Positions 11,556 to 22,910 of a stretch of 64,000 bases of DNA are shown in pieces. Positions within the stretch are counted from its first letter, which is position 1; each line of letters starts with the position of its first letter. This DNA comes from Telmatactis stephensoni. Its lineage: Eukaryota > Cnidaria > Anthozoa > Actiniaria > Isophelliidae. Location of the stretch: assembly GCA_029948255.1 (NCBI GenBank), contig JALIZF010001624.1, positions 310,001-374,000 on the forward strand, read 5' to 3'. The notes under the pieces are model-generated. The model searched no databases. It saw only the letters and a list, made by a program, of their open reading frames with translations, and had not been told where the DNA came from. The translations under genes were made by a program, and so were the position numbers.

Positions 11556-14500
11556 ATGGCGTTCCAGCTTCTACTTTCTTTGAGGGCTGCCATCTTCTTG
11601 GCAAAGACTTATGTGGGGTTTTATGCCCTCAGTACAGAAGCCGCTCAAGGTAATCATAGAGAACAAACTTTAGAAAATGTTTTCGTTTACTTTCCTGAAT
11701 GTTTTTAAACGCACCTATAACTAAGTTAAAAAAAGTTTAGGTCAATTGTAACGAAAATTTCACTTGTAAGTATAATGAATAATGTACACTACTGTTACTA
11801 AATAGAAAAACACTGCGTCAGAAATGGATTCTGCCGTGTCAATGTAGTAGTTTGATTACCTTGTGTGCCAGTAATTTAGTTCAAGCTTAGTTCACGTACG
11901 TTTCGTTTCGTCAAATAAAATGATTATCAGAGAGAAAACATTCGTCGTTCAAGTCAGTTTTGTTTGTATGGTGAAACATTTGTGCTCTGATCGAATCTTT
12001 GTTTGTGTGCTTCGGGGTAGAATTTTCCAGTTACAATTGAATCCGCGTAAACAATAACTTTGTTTACCGTTTCAGTTGTTATTATAAAATTTTGTTTGCA
12101 AGGTGACTGAAAAAATTGTTTCCAATTCAAAACAAAAGTAATTTTTTCACAGCTTACACGAAATATGACGAATCTTTTCTCAAAGTCGCAAAAGTTGTTT
12201 GAGAAAACTAATTTCAAATAGATAATTTAGAAATAAGAATAAAAAAAATCCACAAAAATGCGAGGATGAGATAAACCAAACCACTGACAAAGAATGAGCC
12301 ACAAGCAAGTAGAATAGTTTATATAAAATATCTTAAAAGCGAGTAACGTTTCGAAAAAGTTTGTAACATTTTAAAGTAACCGAAAACACTGAACTATATT
12401 TTCTTTTGACCGCTATTTTCTTCTTATTAATTTTTCATCGCGGCACGCATAAAACCTGTCGCAGCTGTAATTTTCTCTCCCTTTTATTTAATCTCGTTTC
12501 TTTTAATGAAATATTAACGTTCTCAACCATAATGCTCGCTTTTGGAAATTTGAACTATTTCATTTGGTACACGCAATTCTATAACTGAATTAAGAACTTT
12601 ATTTCTATGATAACTAGTTCCAGCTGAACTTTAAGTAATGTTAAAAATCCGACAATAAAGACTTTCAGGATTTCATGCTCAGGTCCACAATTAGTTCCAG
12701 TCCGAGGAACTGCCAAAACAACACTTAAAGTTTATTTAACACTTTATTTGAACTATTCGGTCCGTAGATCAAGCAAAAATGCCACCAGGAACGATTTTAT
12801 TGAACTTGAATACAATTTTTTTTATAATGTTCATATCGAGATTTACAGATAAAAAATCAATTTAGTAAATTTTCGTTCGCTCATTGGTCTTAGCCAATCA
12901 GAGCCGCGAACTACTTTCCTCACTGTGAAAAGACATTGTTCGCGGTTCTGATTGGTCGAACGATGCATTTTTACTGAGAAACTGAAATCGTTCGTCCAAT
13001 CAGTTGCATCTCATTTGTGATGGAAAATTTTCTTAAAATTGGCCACTCTCAGCGCTGTTTATTTTATATTTCATAGCACTATAGTTTTATGTATTTCAAA
13101 AGACAAGCAAATACAATTTATTTATAAAGACAATGATCAATGTAACAGAAAATAAGAGCTCTACATAACTTGGTAAATCCTCGACTAGAAGAATCACCAA
13201 TCAGCGCGAAGTGAACTTGCACAAATTGTTAGCACTACCCCGGTCGAGGGGGGGAAATATGGCTCCATGCATTGCTTCCTGATCGGGGTTAGGTTAGGTT
13301 CTGACGAGAGCAAATATCTTAATTTTAACTTCAGTTTTTTTAAAGAACTGAATTTAGACGATATCGCTTTCAGTCTATATTCGAATGTGCTTTGTAATCA
13401 TAACTTCGTTCTATCTGTGTTGTTTTACAACTATAAAAATCGTTATTGTATATAACTCTTACGTACTCCCTCCCCTTCAAATAGTAAACCAATTGCAGCA
13501 GTTGACAAAGGTTTTGATGCGGGCTTTGATCGGAGTAGTAATTCAACTACTTAACATTTTTTATCATTAAATGAGCCAATTTAGTCATTATCATTTTCTA
13601 ACATGTTTTACAAGGCTAGCGGCATTGCAATTTTACTACAAGCTTTGCACTGAAAATGTATATTTTGGAATGTAAACTGTATACGTATACACCTATTTCA
13701 AAAAAGGTTGTCACCGCTAAGAGCGATAGGCGATAGGTAATAGGGTCTAATAGGTCATTCCAAGACCGCAAAGCAATATTGATTTCTTAATTAAGCCATC
13801 CTAAATCTTTCTTTATACTCTTCCATCAAATATTTGGCTATTCATATGTAAATCAATTAGAAATCAATAGTGCTTTGCGGTCTTGGAATGACCTATTGCC
13901 TATCGCCTATCGCTCTTAGCGGTGACAACCTTTTTTGAAATAGGTGTATATAGTTTGTTGAATATTTTGCAAATGCTAGCCTATTGTTATCTACACTTAT
14001 TCCCAACAAGTTTGTTTTTGTATGTCATGCACGCGCGGCTACAAAAAAAAATCACCTATATAAAAAAGAGAGAAACGATTTCAGAACATCGCTGTGCTGC
14101 AAAACTACGAGTGAAGGAGGACTAACGATTTTGTGTCGGAGACATTGACTGGTTATTTGGTCCAACTTATTTACTAATTTAAACAAAAGCTGGAAAAGAC
14201 ACGGATAAAGCAAGCTCAGCAGGTATACAATTTGTCTGCGCATGTCCGTTTTTGGTTTGAAATTCATTTGCATATCTAATGCAAGAAATTTTATTTTGAC
14301 ATGGGACATTTGACTCGGTTTTGAATCCCACAATCATTTAATTTATAAAAGAATTTTTTTCACCAAAATTCGCTAGCTACTTAGTACATGATGTTAGGGT
14401 TGGGGAGAAAAAGTGTGATTTCCAAATTGTTTACTGTCGATGTGTTGTGAATGTACAAATCTTGTTTTCTATCGTAGACCGATGTAGAGTTGAATACAGT

Positions 14501-17500
14501 GACGCTATTGTGAACTATGCCATAATTGGACCCCTGTTGTCGTCCCTTACCACTCCCAACGAACAGGAATGCAAACACGCTTGTTTCATGTCGGAACCGG
14601 ATGTGTGCTATATGTTCAACTTTTATCAGCGATCCAAGCAATGCGAACTGTTCTACAATGAGCGTGCAGCTGAATATAAGATAGAGAAGAAGGAAGGAAG
14701 TACCTTCAGAACTCTAAAGGTAAAGGTGATTTTTTGGGGAGAGAGAGGGGGGATTCAGTAACCAAAGAAATCGCGCGCTCTCATTGACTCGCGCGTGGCA
14801 GAATGTCAGACCACGGTCCACGATGTCCTAATAAAGGCCCCGGACACATGTACACGACATCTTTTCTTGCACCCTTTTTCTGTAACACTGCACACAACGC
14901 AGATTTGCAACATATAGCCGCCCCTTCAACAGCTGCATGAAATGTTGCGCGCAACAATTGCAGGTTCAGGATCGAGTTCTTCTTCTACAACTTTTTTTCT
15001 GCAACGTTTCGCGTAACATTGCAGGGGCGGACACACAGTACAACTGTGTTGCGTGCAACATTGCAGGGATGGACACTCGGTGCAACTGTGTTGCGTGCAA
15101 CATTGCAGGGGTAGACACACGGTACAATTGTGTTGCCGCAACATTGCAGGGATGGACACACGGTGCAACTGTGTTGCAACTAACTCACGAGACGATATCT
15201 TCTCTCTCTGTTTAGTGCAAAGAAAACCCGTGTCTCAATAGAGGACAGTGCTACTCTCTTGGAGAGGAGAACCATGCGGCCTGCATTTGTAAATCTGGAT
15301 ACACTGGAGCCACATGCCAAAGTATGTCATACGTGATTGGTAGTGAAATATGAAATCTTTCTTTGATTAACTCCACAGAAAGGAAAATATGGGTAGTCGA
15401 GCGGTGAGAGCGCTGATATGTACCGGATTCTATTCCCGGACGGACGTTATCACATGCGAACTGAGTTAGTTCGTTCTCTCCTTTGCTTGCTTTGTATTGA
15501 TATTCATGGGAAATTCTTTCTTGTGCTTGCTTTGAATTGCTTTACTTGGACCAATTGTATTACTATGTTTTTCAATTATTTTTCATACCACAAGGTCCCG
15601 TCAATACTCAGACTGTCTCAGCCTCTACCACACCTACTACAGCCTCAAGCACTACAAGTATGTACATTGTTTCAATGAAGAATTACGTACTTTTATTGGA
15701 TACCACGCAGTGCAAAAAATATATATATATATTTTTAATGGATATTAACATATATTATTTACATTTTCTTACAAACAAATTTTTTAACTAAATACAAAAT
15801 TACAAACGAGACATATACAAAATTAAATTACAATTCCTTATAATAACAAACGAAACAGTTAACAACAAAAAATTACACCTACTTCTGTAAACTTATTTGA
15901 AATATTTGTTTAAATATATTTCAAGTGCTTTGAACCCTTTTACTTGAACCAAAAGCACTACTGTATGTTTTTCAATGATTTTTCACAAGGTCCTGTCAGT
16001 ACTCAGACTACCTCAGTCTCCATCAAACCTACTACAACCACAAGAACTACGAGTATGTATGCGTACACTGAATTATGACGTCCTTTTTTTGTATAGCAAG
16101 CAAGCAGCAAATTTTATTTACTTCAAGCATTTTGAACCCCTTTGAACCAAGTGCATCACTATGTTAATTACGATATGATTACACTTAGTTGTCTTTAATA
16201 GGAAATACTTAGACACATTAGTATAGTTGTTCGTACAGTTCAGTATTACAGTTGTTTCCTTACGCTAACAACTAGTACTGTAACAACGATAGAGTGGATT
16301 TCGTATGACTGAAAAACTACGGCACGGTCACGGCACGGCACGGCCACGGTACGGAACCTCGCCTGCTGATTTCTTTACAAATTTGCGAAGACATCAGCAG
16401 GCGAGGTTCCGTGCCGTGGCCGTGCCGTGCCGTGACCGTGTCGTAGTTTTTCAAAGTCATACGAAATCCACTCTATGATCACAACTAGTACAGCCACAAA
16501 CACTACCAGTATAACTCAGTATGTGCATTGTTTCAGTGAATAAATTATTACTTTTTTTATTGAATAACATGCATTAGAACACGCATTAGAAATTATTTAA
16601 CTCAAGTGCTTTGAATTGCTTCACTTGCAATAATGCATTACCATATGGTTTTTTAATGATTTTTCACCAGATGCCGTTGGTACTCAGACTGCCTCGGTCT
16701 CCACCACACTGCCTACTACAGCCTCAAGCACTACAAGTATGTACATTGTTTCAATGAAGATATTATTACTTTTGTAGGATAGCATGCAAGACTCATGCAA
16801 TGGAATTTCTTTTCTTCAAGTATTTTGGACTGATTGACTTGAGTCAAATGCATTGCTATGTTTTTCAATGATTTTTCTCCAGGTGACGTCAGTACTCAGA
16901 CTGCCTCAGCCTCTACAACACCTACTACAGCCACAAACACTACAAGTATGTACATTGTTTCAATCAAGAAATTATTTTGAAATATTTTGAATTTGCAGCT
17001 AGGATTATTCATGATAATTTATTTGGTTGTCTCTAGCTTCGTTATTTTGATGAAAAGTTTTACAGACGTTTCGGCCCAAACGCGGACCTTCTTCAGTGTG
17101 ACAAAAACGTTTGCACGCGCGATTATAACGGTAACAATTAGCTAGCGCGCGCGAGATTTGTAAGAATTTACAAGAGTTCTATAAATGTCTGGAATTTGGA
17201 TTCGATCGTTCCTTGATTTGTCATCAAGGTCCGAATACCAAGCTTCTAAAAAGAGCCTTTGATGGAAATCGCTCTCCTTGTCCAGTCTAGTGTTTTTAAA
17301 GTCAAAGTCATGTCCTGTTTCGTTAGCGTGTTGAGCGATCTTAGATGATGGTTGGTTGTGGCATACTGCCCTCCTATGCTCAGCAATTCTTGTATGCAGG
17401 GACCTTTCCGTCTGACCGTAGTATACAAAGTCACAATCTTGACATTTTATCACTCATGTAGACAACTCCAGTCGTGAGCGCTGGGTCTTTCTTACTTTTA

Positions 17501-20500
17501 GGTCGTGGAAACGAATTGGTGATCTTTATTACAGGTTTGTGGGCGATTTTTATGTTGTATGCTTTAAGAACTCTGCTGATCTTTTCAGAGACGCCGTTCA
17601 CATAGGGTACCAAGATTGTCTTGACTGGTTCTTTATTGTCGCCATTCACCGCGGTATGGTTGTTAGAGCCATCTGTCATCATGCTCCTTTCACATTTTCG
17701 TATGAAATGGGCTGGGTAGTTGTTGTCCCGCAGCACGTTTTTAACATGAGACAACTCGGCTTCCTTCTCTTCTTCAGTTGATGGTATTTCTTTGGCGCGA
17801 CGAATGAGCGTTGTTACTACTGATCTTTTCTCACCATCCTGCTACACATAAAAGATCAGTAGACGACTGGAGTTGTCTACATGAGTGATAAAATGTCAAG
17901 ATTGTGACTTTGTATACTACGGTCAGACGGAAAGGTCCCTGCATACAAGAATTGCTGAGCATAGGAGGGCAGTATGCCACAACCAACCATCATCTAAGAT
18001 CGCTCAACACGCTAACGAAACAGGACATGACTTTGACTTTAAAAACACTAGAACGGTGGACAAGGAGAGCGATTTCCATCAAAGGCTCTTTTTAGAAGCT
18101 TGGTATTCGGACCTTGATGACAAATCAAGGAACGATCGAATCCAAATTCCAGACATTTATAGAACTCTTGTAAATTCTTACAAATCTCGCGCGCGCTAGC
18201 TAATTGTTACCGTTATAATCGCGCGTGCAAACGTTTTTGTCACACTGAAGAAGGTCCGCGTTTGGGCCGAAACGTCTGTAAAACTTTTCATCAAAATAAC
18301 GAAGCTAGAGACAACCAAATAAATTATCAAGAAATTATTTCTTTTAGGGACCTGTCATTATTTATCGCCTGGGGGGGGGGGGGGGGGGGGGGTGAGGATT
18401 TTTGAATACTTACAACGACCTTTTACTGATCCCTCCCTAACGTTATATCACTTCTCAGTGATCCCCCCTCGTGACGATATGTAATTTTCGTGATCCCCCC
18501 CCCCCCCCTCTTGTCAGAATAGGCCGAAAATAATCAGTTCTGAATGTTATCAAAATACTTACAGTTTTGTTTTTGACCAAATGCCTCTTTCTAAGACTAA
18601 TTAGTCCTCCGTATGAGTAAACTGCTACTTTGGTTACTTGTTCTTCAGGTACAAATGTAAGTACAGGTATATTATAAGTAGCATTGTCTTCGTCGAGATC
18701 AGCGATGACAAGATCATTGCTGTTTTCATCATCATCATCATCCAACTCTACGAAGCTCACGACCACCCACATCGAACTGCTAAAGAGGTTTCCTCTTCAC
18801 ACGAGTAAAGCGTCTTCTTCAAGAAGAACTAGAAGGAAAATAGAAGAAAGATAAAGAAAACAAAGGATAAACGACACAAGCAAAGAGCTCGTTCTCTGCT
18901 GGGGAATTTGACATCCTTCGAAGTCGCCTCCAAGATTTTTGACTTTATTGAGAAAATCAACGCAGACTTCACCAAAAATCTTGTAAAACGTCTGCACCTA
19001 GACCCATTGATGTGGCTGATAGAAAGAGGTGTTTTCACCAAGAAATTAACGGAACGTCTGCAGGAGGTAGCGGCGATATTGAAAGCAAAAGGTGAAGCAT
19101 CAACCAGTTGCAATGACCAAGGCGAAGTAGATGACACAAATGATGAAGCTGGAGATGATAGTAGTGGAGAAACAGACGACAAGGATGATGGGGATGACGC
19201 GGAACTTGATCTTTAATCAACTAATATTACATATTACGTCATATAAACTTATGGACAATTACAACAAACAAAATTTTCAATTTATAGTACTTTTGATTTG
19301 CAAATATTGTCTTAAGACTCTTTCTCACTAGTTTTATATCAGGGATCTCAGTTCAATATGAATAAACGTGAGGTCGATTCCTTGTAATATACCGATATTT
19401 GTACGTAACATATCCAGGTATCCAAAATAAATGCATTTTTAATTTTTAACTTTGATGAGCCAACTTGTTTATGACAAATGATCCCCCCTTAGAGGGTCTT
19501 TAAGTGTAACTAGTCCCCCCTTTTTGCCTTCTGAAATCGATTGATCCCCCCTTAAATCCTCACACACACCCCCAAGTGATAAATAATGACGGGTCCCTTA
19601 TTGAATAACACGCATAAAAAATTATTTAACTCAATTGCTTTGAACTGCTTTACTTACAACAGGGTATTACTATGTTTTTTAATGATTTTTCACCAGGTGC
19701 CGTCAGTACCCAGACTGCCTCAGCCTCCACCACACCTACTACAACCTCAAACATTACAAGCATGTACATTGTTTCAATGAAGAAATAACTGTTGAACCTA
19801 GCCTCCATTTGCGACCACTCTTTCTTGTGGAACCACTTTTTTAAAATACCAAAGGTTCTGCATACAAATCACTATAATTGGCATCTCTCGTTAGTGACCC
19901 ATGGCCAACCACTTCAGTTTAGAGGCGATATTTTGTCATTTTCTTTTTTTTATATCCTCCTGTATGCGATCACTTGATGCAAAATCCTCTCTCTCACTAT
20001 GACAGTTCCTCATTGTGCTGTCATACATCGCAAAAATGATTTTTTAATACAAACTAAGCTGAGGAAACGTCCTCTTACATGGTAACTGATTAGAGTAATT
20101 TAAAACAGTTTCCTAATGATTCACAATTTAGCCCTGCGATCGAATTCTGCTGTGTTCAGCAATCTTAGTGATGCCAGAGGTCATAGAGTGTGGTTCACAT
20201 GCAAATATCATTGTGTTTCGACTATATGTTTTCCTTAAACATGAGACTATACAACTAAAATAGTGAAATTATACGGATTGATGTTGCGATATTCACGCTG
20301 AGAACTGTTGGCGAGTGCGATGGCGTCAATTTCGTGTTACTAAAAATAACCAATTACGCGCCGTCAACACCGCGCAGACATCAATTCCACTTGAGTTTTG
20401 AACATTTTATGACGTCAAGAGTGTGTCAATAAGAGGAAAGACAACTCAAAACCATCTTCAATTCGTTTTTTACAACAATATTATTTGAGATAAAAGTTAA

Positions 20501-21840
20501 GAAATCCTTTTCAAACGGAGCAACAGAACGAGCGCGCGCGCGGAAACGCGTCACTGAGAAGTGTGTCTGTCCTCTTATTGACACACTCTAATCAACCAAT
20601 CAGATCGCGAGATTAGTATCAAGTGTTGTAAAAACCAGTTTCGCTCTCTTAGTATTAAGCTCTCTTGCCTTGACTTAAAAATACCATCTACATGACAGCG
20701 AACTTGAATCTAGCTAACCAAATAAGCTTAATGAGTCACGCTTGTAATTATTTCCTGTAGATGTTCCACTTGCCAATGGTTCAAGTTCTTCAAATCCCGC
20801 CAAGTCATGTAAGCACGTCAAAGATTCTGTAGTTGGAGTTACAGACGGTCCACAATGGATTGACCCAACCAACTCTGGTACACCTTTCAAAGCGTACTGT
20901 GACATGACCACTGATGGAGGTAGGTAAACAAACACCGTGGTGAGGTGTCTGCGCATGCGTAATATCTTGCGGAAGTCAGCTTACACAGGCTTTAGTCAAT
21001 TCTTTTCCCTATTCCCGTCTATATTTCATTGATATGCCAATCAACTCAGTTGGTAAAACTCGTTTGTTTTGTTGATTACTAAGTAAACATAAATACAATG
21101 CTAATCACTTGATTTCATACTTAATAAAGGCTGGTTTTCGCGATATTTTTCGGAAGTCACACTTTCCATCTTTTATATCATGGGTATAATGCCAGTTACC
21201 TCAGTTTACCTCTTTTGTTCTATTGATCACTAATTATAAATATGAATACAATGATAATCATCTTTCATATTGAACCATGAACTAATAGACTTTATTTATC
21301 TCAGGAGGATGGACTCTTGTGTTGAACTACATTATACCAAGCTCAGGATCCCCACAAAACTTGTTTGTTGCCACTTCCATTCCTGATATTGCTAACTATG
21401 TAAACAAGAACCTTGTAATAGCTGCCACTACCCTACAGAAACTACGAAATGCCATGTCGTTCAGCCAGATAAGATTTCACTGTCGTAAAGCTACCGTTGG
21501 TCGTACACTGCACATTACAACAGCTTTGAATGCAAGCGGGCTTGCTGTGGTGGACTTTTTCACTTCACTTTCTGGACCAAGACCTGACGGGTGTGGTTCT
21601 TTCTACGTAGAACCTGATGACACCTCCAAGTTGTCTAAACGATGCTCACAATGGGAAAATGGGAAATGGGGTTTTGGGGGTACCGAGAACTCGGAAAACA
21701 AGTTGTACGATCATCCACTTTTTATTTCCTGGGGTCATCACTTTCTGATACACAATCCGGGCTTATTTTCCAGGACGGAATGTGATGATCATTGGTCGGC
21801 ACTATCATCTGGAGATTTCTGGAAGATCTATGTTCGCTAG
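11556..21840 (+). CDS. Gene B: secreted PAN-EGF-mucin-like linker-fibrinogen-like protein
   Basis: Ten exons: 11556-11649, 14478-14719, 15216-15321, 15595-15657, 15990-16052, 16671-16736, 16883-16945, 19697-19759, 20761-20919 and 21305-21840. They sum to 1455 bp, an open frame of 484 aa. Exon 1 is a hydrophobic leader (MAFQLLLSLRAAIFLAK). Exon 2 (residues about 32-112) is a PAN-like domain (ECKHACFM, CYMFNFY, QCELFYN) clearly different from that of A. Exon 3 is a six-Cys EGF (CKENPCLNRGQC). Five mini-exons (about 148-253) encode a Ser/Thr-rich linker, likely O-glycosylated. The last two exons are the fibrinogen-like module, from SCKHVKDSV to DFWKIYVR and TAG. Intron phases are 1, 0, then all 1. 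All introns are GT-AG except the one after the fifth mini-exon, which has GC at 19760. Two transposons fill the intron before that mini-exon. AATAAA is present 137 bp after the stop. Confidence 0.82.
12873..12964. repeat. Imperfect inverted repeat in intron 1 of gene B
   Basis: CCAATCAGAGCCGCGAAC is mirrored by GTTCGCGGTTCTGATTGG across a 29-bp loop. It is a probable small MITE. Confidence 0.6.
13688..13948. mobile_element. Foldback MITE with TA target duplication (copy 1)
   Basis: A 261-bp element starts with TACACCTATTTCAAAAAAGG and ends with the reverse complement, flanked by TA. The arms continue through GTTGTCACCGCTAAGAGCG and further. A second full copy is at 47937-48187 and one isolated end is at 53238-53262. 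The TA duplication and non-coding foldback form fit a Tc1/mariner-type MITE. Confidence 0.85.
15013..15180. repeat. Minisatellite of about 42-bp units in intron 2 of gene B
   Basis: Four units share GCAACATTGCAGGG, then GGACACACGGT, then AACTGTGTTGC, with starts near 15013, 15053, 15095 and 15136. The Cys-rich frames across it on both strands are by-products of the repeat. Confidence 0.9.
15395..15500 (+). mobile_element. Degenerate tRNA-derived SINE in gene B intron
   Basis: AGTCGAGCGGTGAGAGCGC (A-box-like) and TCTATTCCCGGACGG (B-box-like) followed by GTTCGTTCTCTCCTTTGC match the start of the SINE at 61310. Confidence 0.55.
16289..16476. mobile_element. GC-rich perfect-hairpin MITE
   Basis: ATAGAGTGGATTTCGTATGA at the left end is mirrored by the right end ATACGAAATCCACTCTAT. 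The arms run through GGCACGG repeats to CCTCGCCTGCTGAT, leaving a loop of about 20 bp. It sits inside a relic mini-exon unit of gene B. Confidence 0.85.
17142..17754 (-). pseudogene. Penelope-like element C-terminal region (connector plus GIY-YIG)
   Basis: On the - strand, an upper reading frame (17754-17431) carries the C-terminal connector of a Penelope-type reverse transcriptase, with the start of the endonuclease module (ALTTGVVYM). A lower frame (17453-17142) carries a zinc-knuckle-like CQDC and the GIY-YIG core (YYGQT, then R and EH). A frameshift near 17450 separates the two. No reverse-transcriptase catalytic motif remains, so the copy cannot be autonomous. Confidence 0.8.
17885..18199 (+). 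pseudogene. Penelope-like GIY-YIG endonuclease fragment
   Basis: The + strand mirror of the previous entry, nearly identical in protein sequence, with one extra codon near 18050 (NTRTVDK against NTRLDK). It starts inside the element and has no reverse transcriptase. Confidence 0.8.
18590..18772 (-). CDS. Unidentified acidic exon-like segment inside TIR element
   Basis: It reads from an ATG at 18772 through an acidic run (VELDDDDDENSND) and IADLDEDNATYN to LRKRHLVKNKT, where a strong donor (GTAAGT) follows. This looks like a spliced first exon rather than a chance frame. I do not recognise the family. It is divergent from the + strand segment next to it, with about 60 bp between. It could be an element-encoded accessory protein or a captured host exon. 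Confidence 0.35.
18833..19216 (+). CDS. Unidentified basic/acidic protein segment inside TIR element
   Basis: An open frame begins after the stop at 18830-18832 with a Lys/Arg-rich stretch (KIKKTKDKRHKQRARS). It continues through a helical segment (SFEVASKIFDFIEKINADF; LVKRLHLDPLMWLIERGV; LTERLQEVAAILKAKGEA) and ends with an acidic tail rich in Asp/Glu before TAA at 19216. There is no clear ATG, so it is probably a last exon. The charge layout suggests a nucleic-acid- or chromatin-associated protein, but the family is unknown. Confidence 0.4.
   Translation, partial: KENRRKIKKTKDKRHKQRARSLLGNLTSFEVASKIFDFIEKINADFTKNLVKRLHLDPLMWLIERGVFTKKLTERLQEVAAILKAKGEASTSCNDQGEVDDTNDEAGDDSSGETDDKDDGDDAELDL
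20415..20592. mobile_element. Foldback MITE in gene B intron
   Basis: AGAGTGTGTCAATAAGAGGA at the left end is mirrored by TCCTCTTATTGACACACTCT at the right. Total about 178 bp, non-coding, just upstream of the penultimate exon of B. Confidence 0.8.
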
Positions 21841-21976
21841 AACTCAAATTTAAATTTGATACTTGGTATATAATTGCACCATTTTGCTCTAGACTTTGAC
21901 TGGTATATTCGGCACTTATAACTACTACTGTATTTTTGTGATCACTTTGTACACAGATGGTTTCCACAAGAATGTT

Positions 21977-21982
21977 AATAAA
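21977..21982 (+). terminator. Poly(A) signal AATAAA of gene B
   Basis: Canonical hexamer 137 bp after the gene B stop codon. Confidence 0.5.
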
Positions 21983-22910
21983 ACTTCACACAACAATTCT
22001 AGAGTACATTATATGAGTTCTTGATATGATTTCGGTAGCTTTAATTGGAGATGCCATGTAGGCCGTCTGTTGAGGAGTTACTTCATGCCATGCTGCCATA
22101 CATCATAACTGACTTGATAAGCGCATTGTAGAGTACTACAGAATCCGTTCTTTAATGATACATATCTCCATATCTTCTTGAGAAGTCCAATGTAGCAGAA
22201 ATGGAGGCCCTTTTATACACATCTCATAGAATGGTATGGAAGAACGATAATTTATGACCATTGAGAAAAAATTCTTTACAAGTTTTGTTCAAAACTGGAC
22301 GGCAGGTTCCTTGATAAGACTGTAATCTTTTCCTAATCATTGTTTGATGGAGAAGTCTAAGGGCGTTTTATTCCATTTTATTATATACCCTTGTCGATAC
22401 GCGCGCTCTGATTGGCTGAAAGCTGTCGGCTTTATCAGAGATTATAAAATAACTATGATATAACGCGCGCGCGCTCTGATTCTCAAGCATGTTAAGGCCT
22501 GGGTCAGGCAGCAGATTAGCATAAAATAGTGTTCTTTATCTTTAAAGCTAGAGTTTGTTTGAAAATTTGATATTGTAACTTGGGGACATGTTAAATTTTA
22601 ACGAGATGGTACATTTTTTGTTGTCACAATGGCATACCTTTGATCACGTGACCAACTACGTGCTCCAGAAAATCCTTCTCTATGAGAACACACAGCACGC
22701 GCGCGCACATTTTCAAACTTTCTCCAACGAAAAGAGAAAATAAAACTTCAATTGTATTTTATAAAAGAAATAGAAAACTCGGCAGCAGTGCTATCAGTGC
22801 ACTGCTACGCCTCGTGCTTCTCCCAACACTTCTCTCGTCTTCTTACAATTAATCCCGCGTGCTCATAACTCAACATAGCACGCTGCCTCGTTTTTTATTT
22901 CTACAACGAA
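21983..22910. other. Gene B downstream flank, no gene
   Basis: No coding feature is seen. A diverged CGCGCGC MITE fragment lies at about 22395-22480 (GCGCTCTGATTGGCTGAAAG). Confidence 0.5.

Larger units (their letters stand above)
16978..18325. mobile_element. Penelope-like retroelement, 5'-truncated inverted dimer
   Basis: Two partial copies lie head to head with their 3' ends outward. The whole is flanked by the 15-bp direct repeat ATCAAGAAATTATTT (16963-16977 and 18326-18340), a target-site duplication. The - copy (about 16990-17852) encodes the connector after the reverse transcriptase (NYPAHFIRKCERS; VPYVNGVSEKISRVL) and a GIY-YIG endonuclease (FVYYGQTERSLHTRIAEH). The + copy (about 17857-18325) has only the GIY-YIG part. 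In both, a 4-bp insertion (AGTG after GTCTACATG) separates the connector frame from the endonuclease frame. It lies in an intron of gene B. Inverted truncated structures are known for Penelope-like elements. Confidence 0.85.
18347..19597. mobile_element. 1251-bp TIR DNA transposon with TTA target duplication
   Basis: The ends are GGGACCTGTCATTATTTATC and its near-perfect inverse (one mismatch), flanked by TTA on both sides. A 3-bp duplication of this kind is typical of PIF/Harbinger elements, but no transposase is recognised. Sub-terminal poly(G)/poly(C) and repeated TGATCCCCCC words lie at both ends and could be transposase-binding repeats. Two divergent coding-like segments occupy the middle. 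Confidence 0.75.
15595..19759 (+). repeat. Array of five Ser/Thr mini-exons with duplicated introns
   Basis: Mini-exons 15595-15657, 15990-16052, 16671-16736, 16883-16945 and 19697-19759 are all phase 1-1 and multiples of 3 (63, 63, 66, 63, 63 bp). Each reads roughly S-x-V-x-T-Q-T-x-S-x-S and then T/P/S. The introns are also homologous (GTATGTACATTGTTTCAATGA after the exon; TTTTTCAATGATTTTTCAC before it), so exon and intron were duplicated together. A degenerate sixth unit (ACAGCCACAAACACTACCAG) at about 16484-16512 appears broken by the MITE at 16289-16476. Confidence 0.8.

Noticed and set aside
14926..15241. Cys-rich small proteins on both strands
   Set aside because: The frames follow a 42-bp minisatellite inside an intron of gene B.
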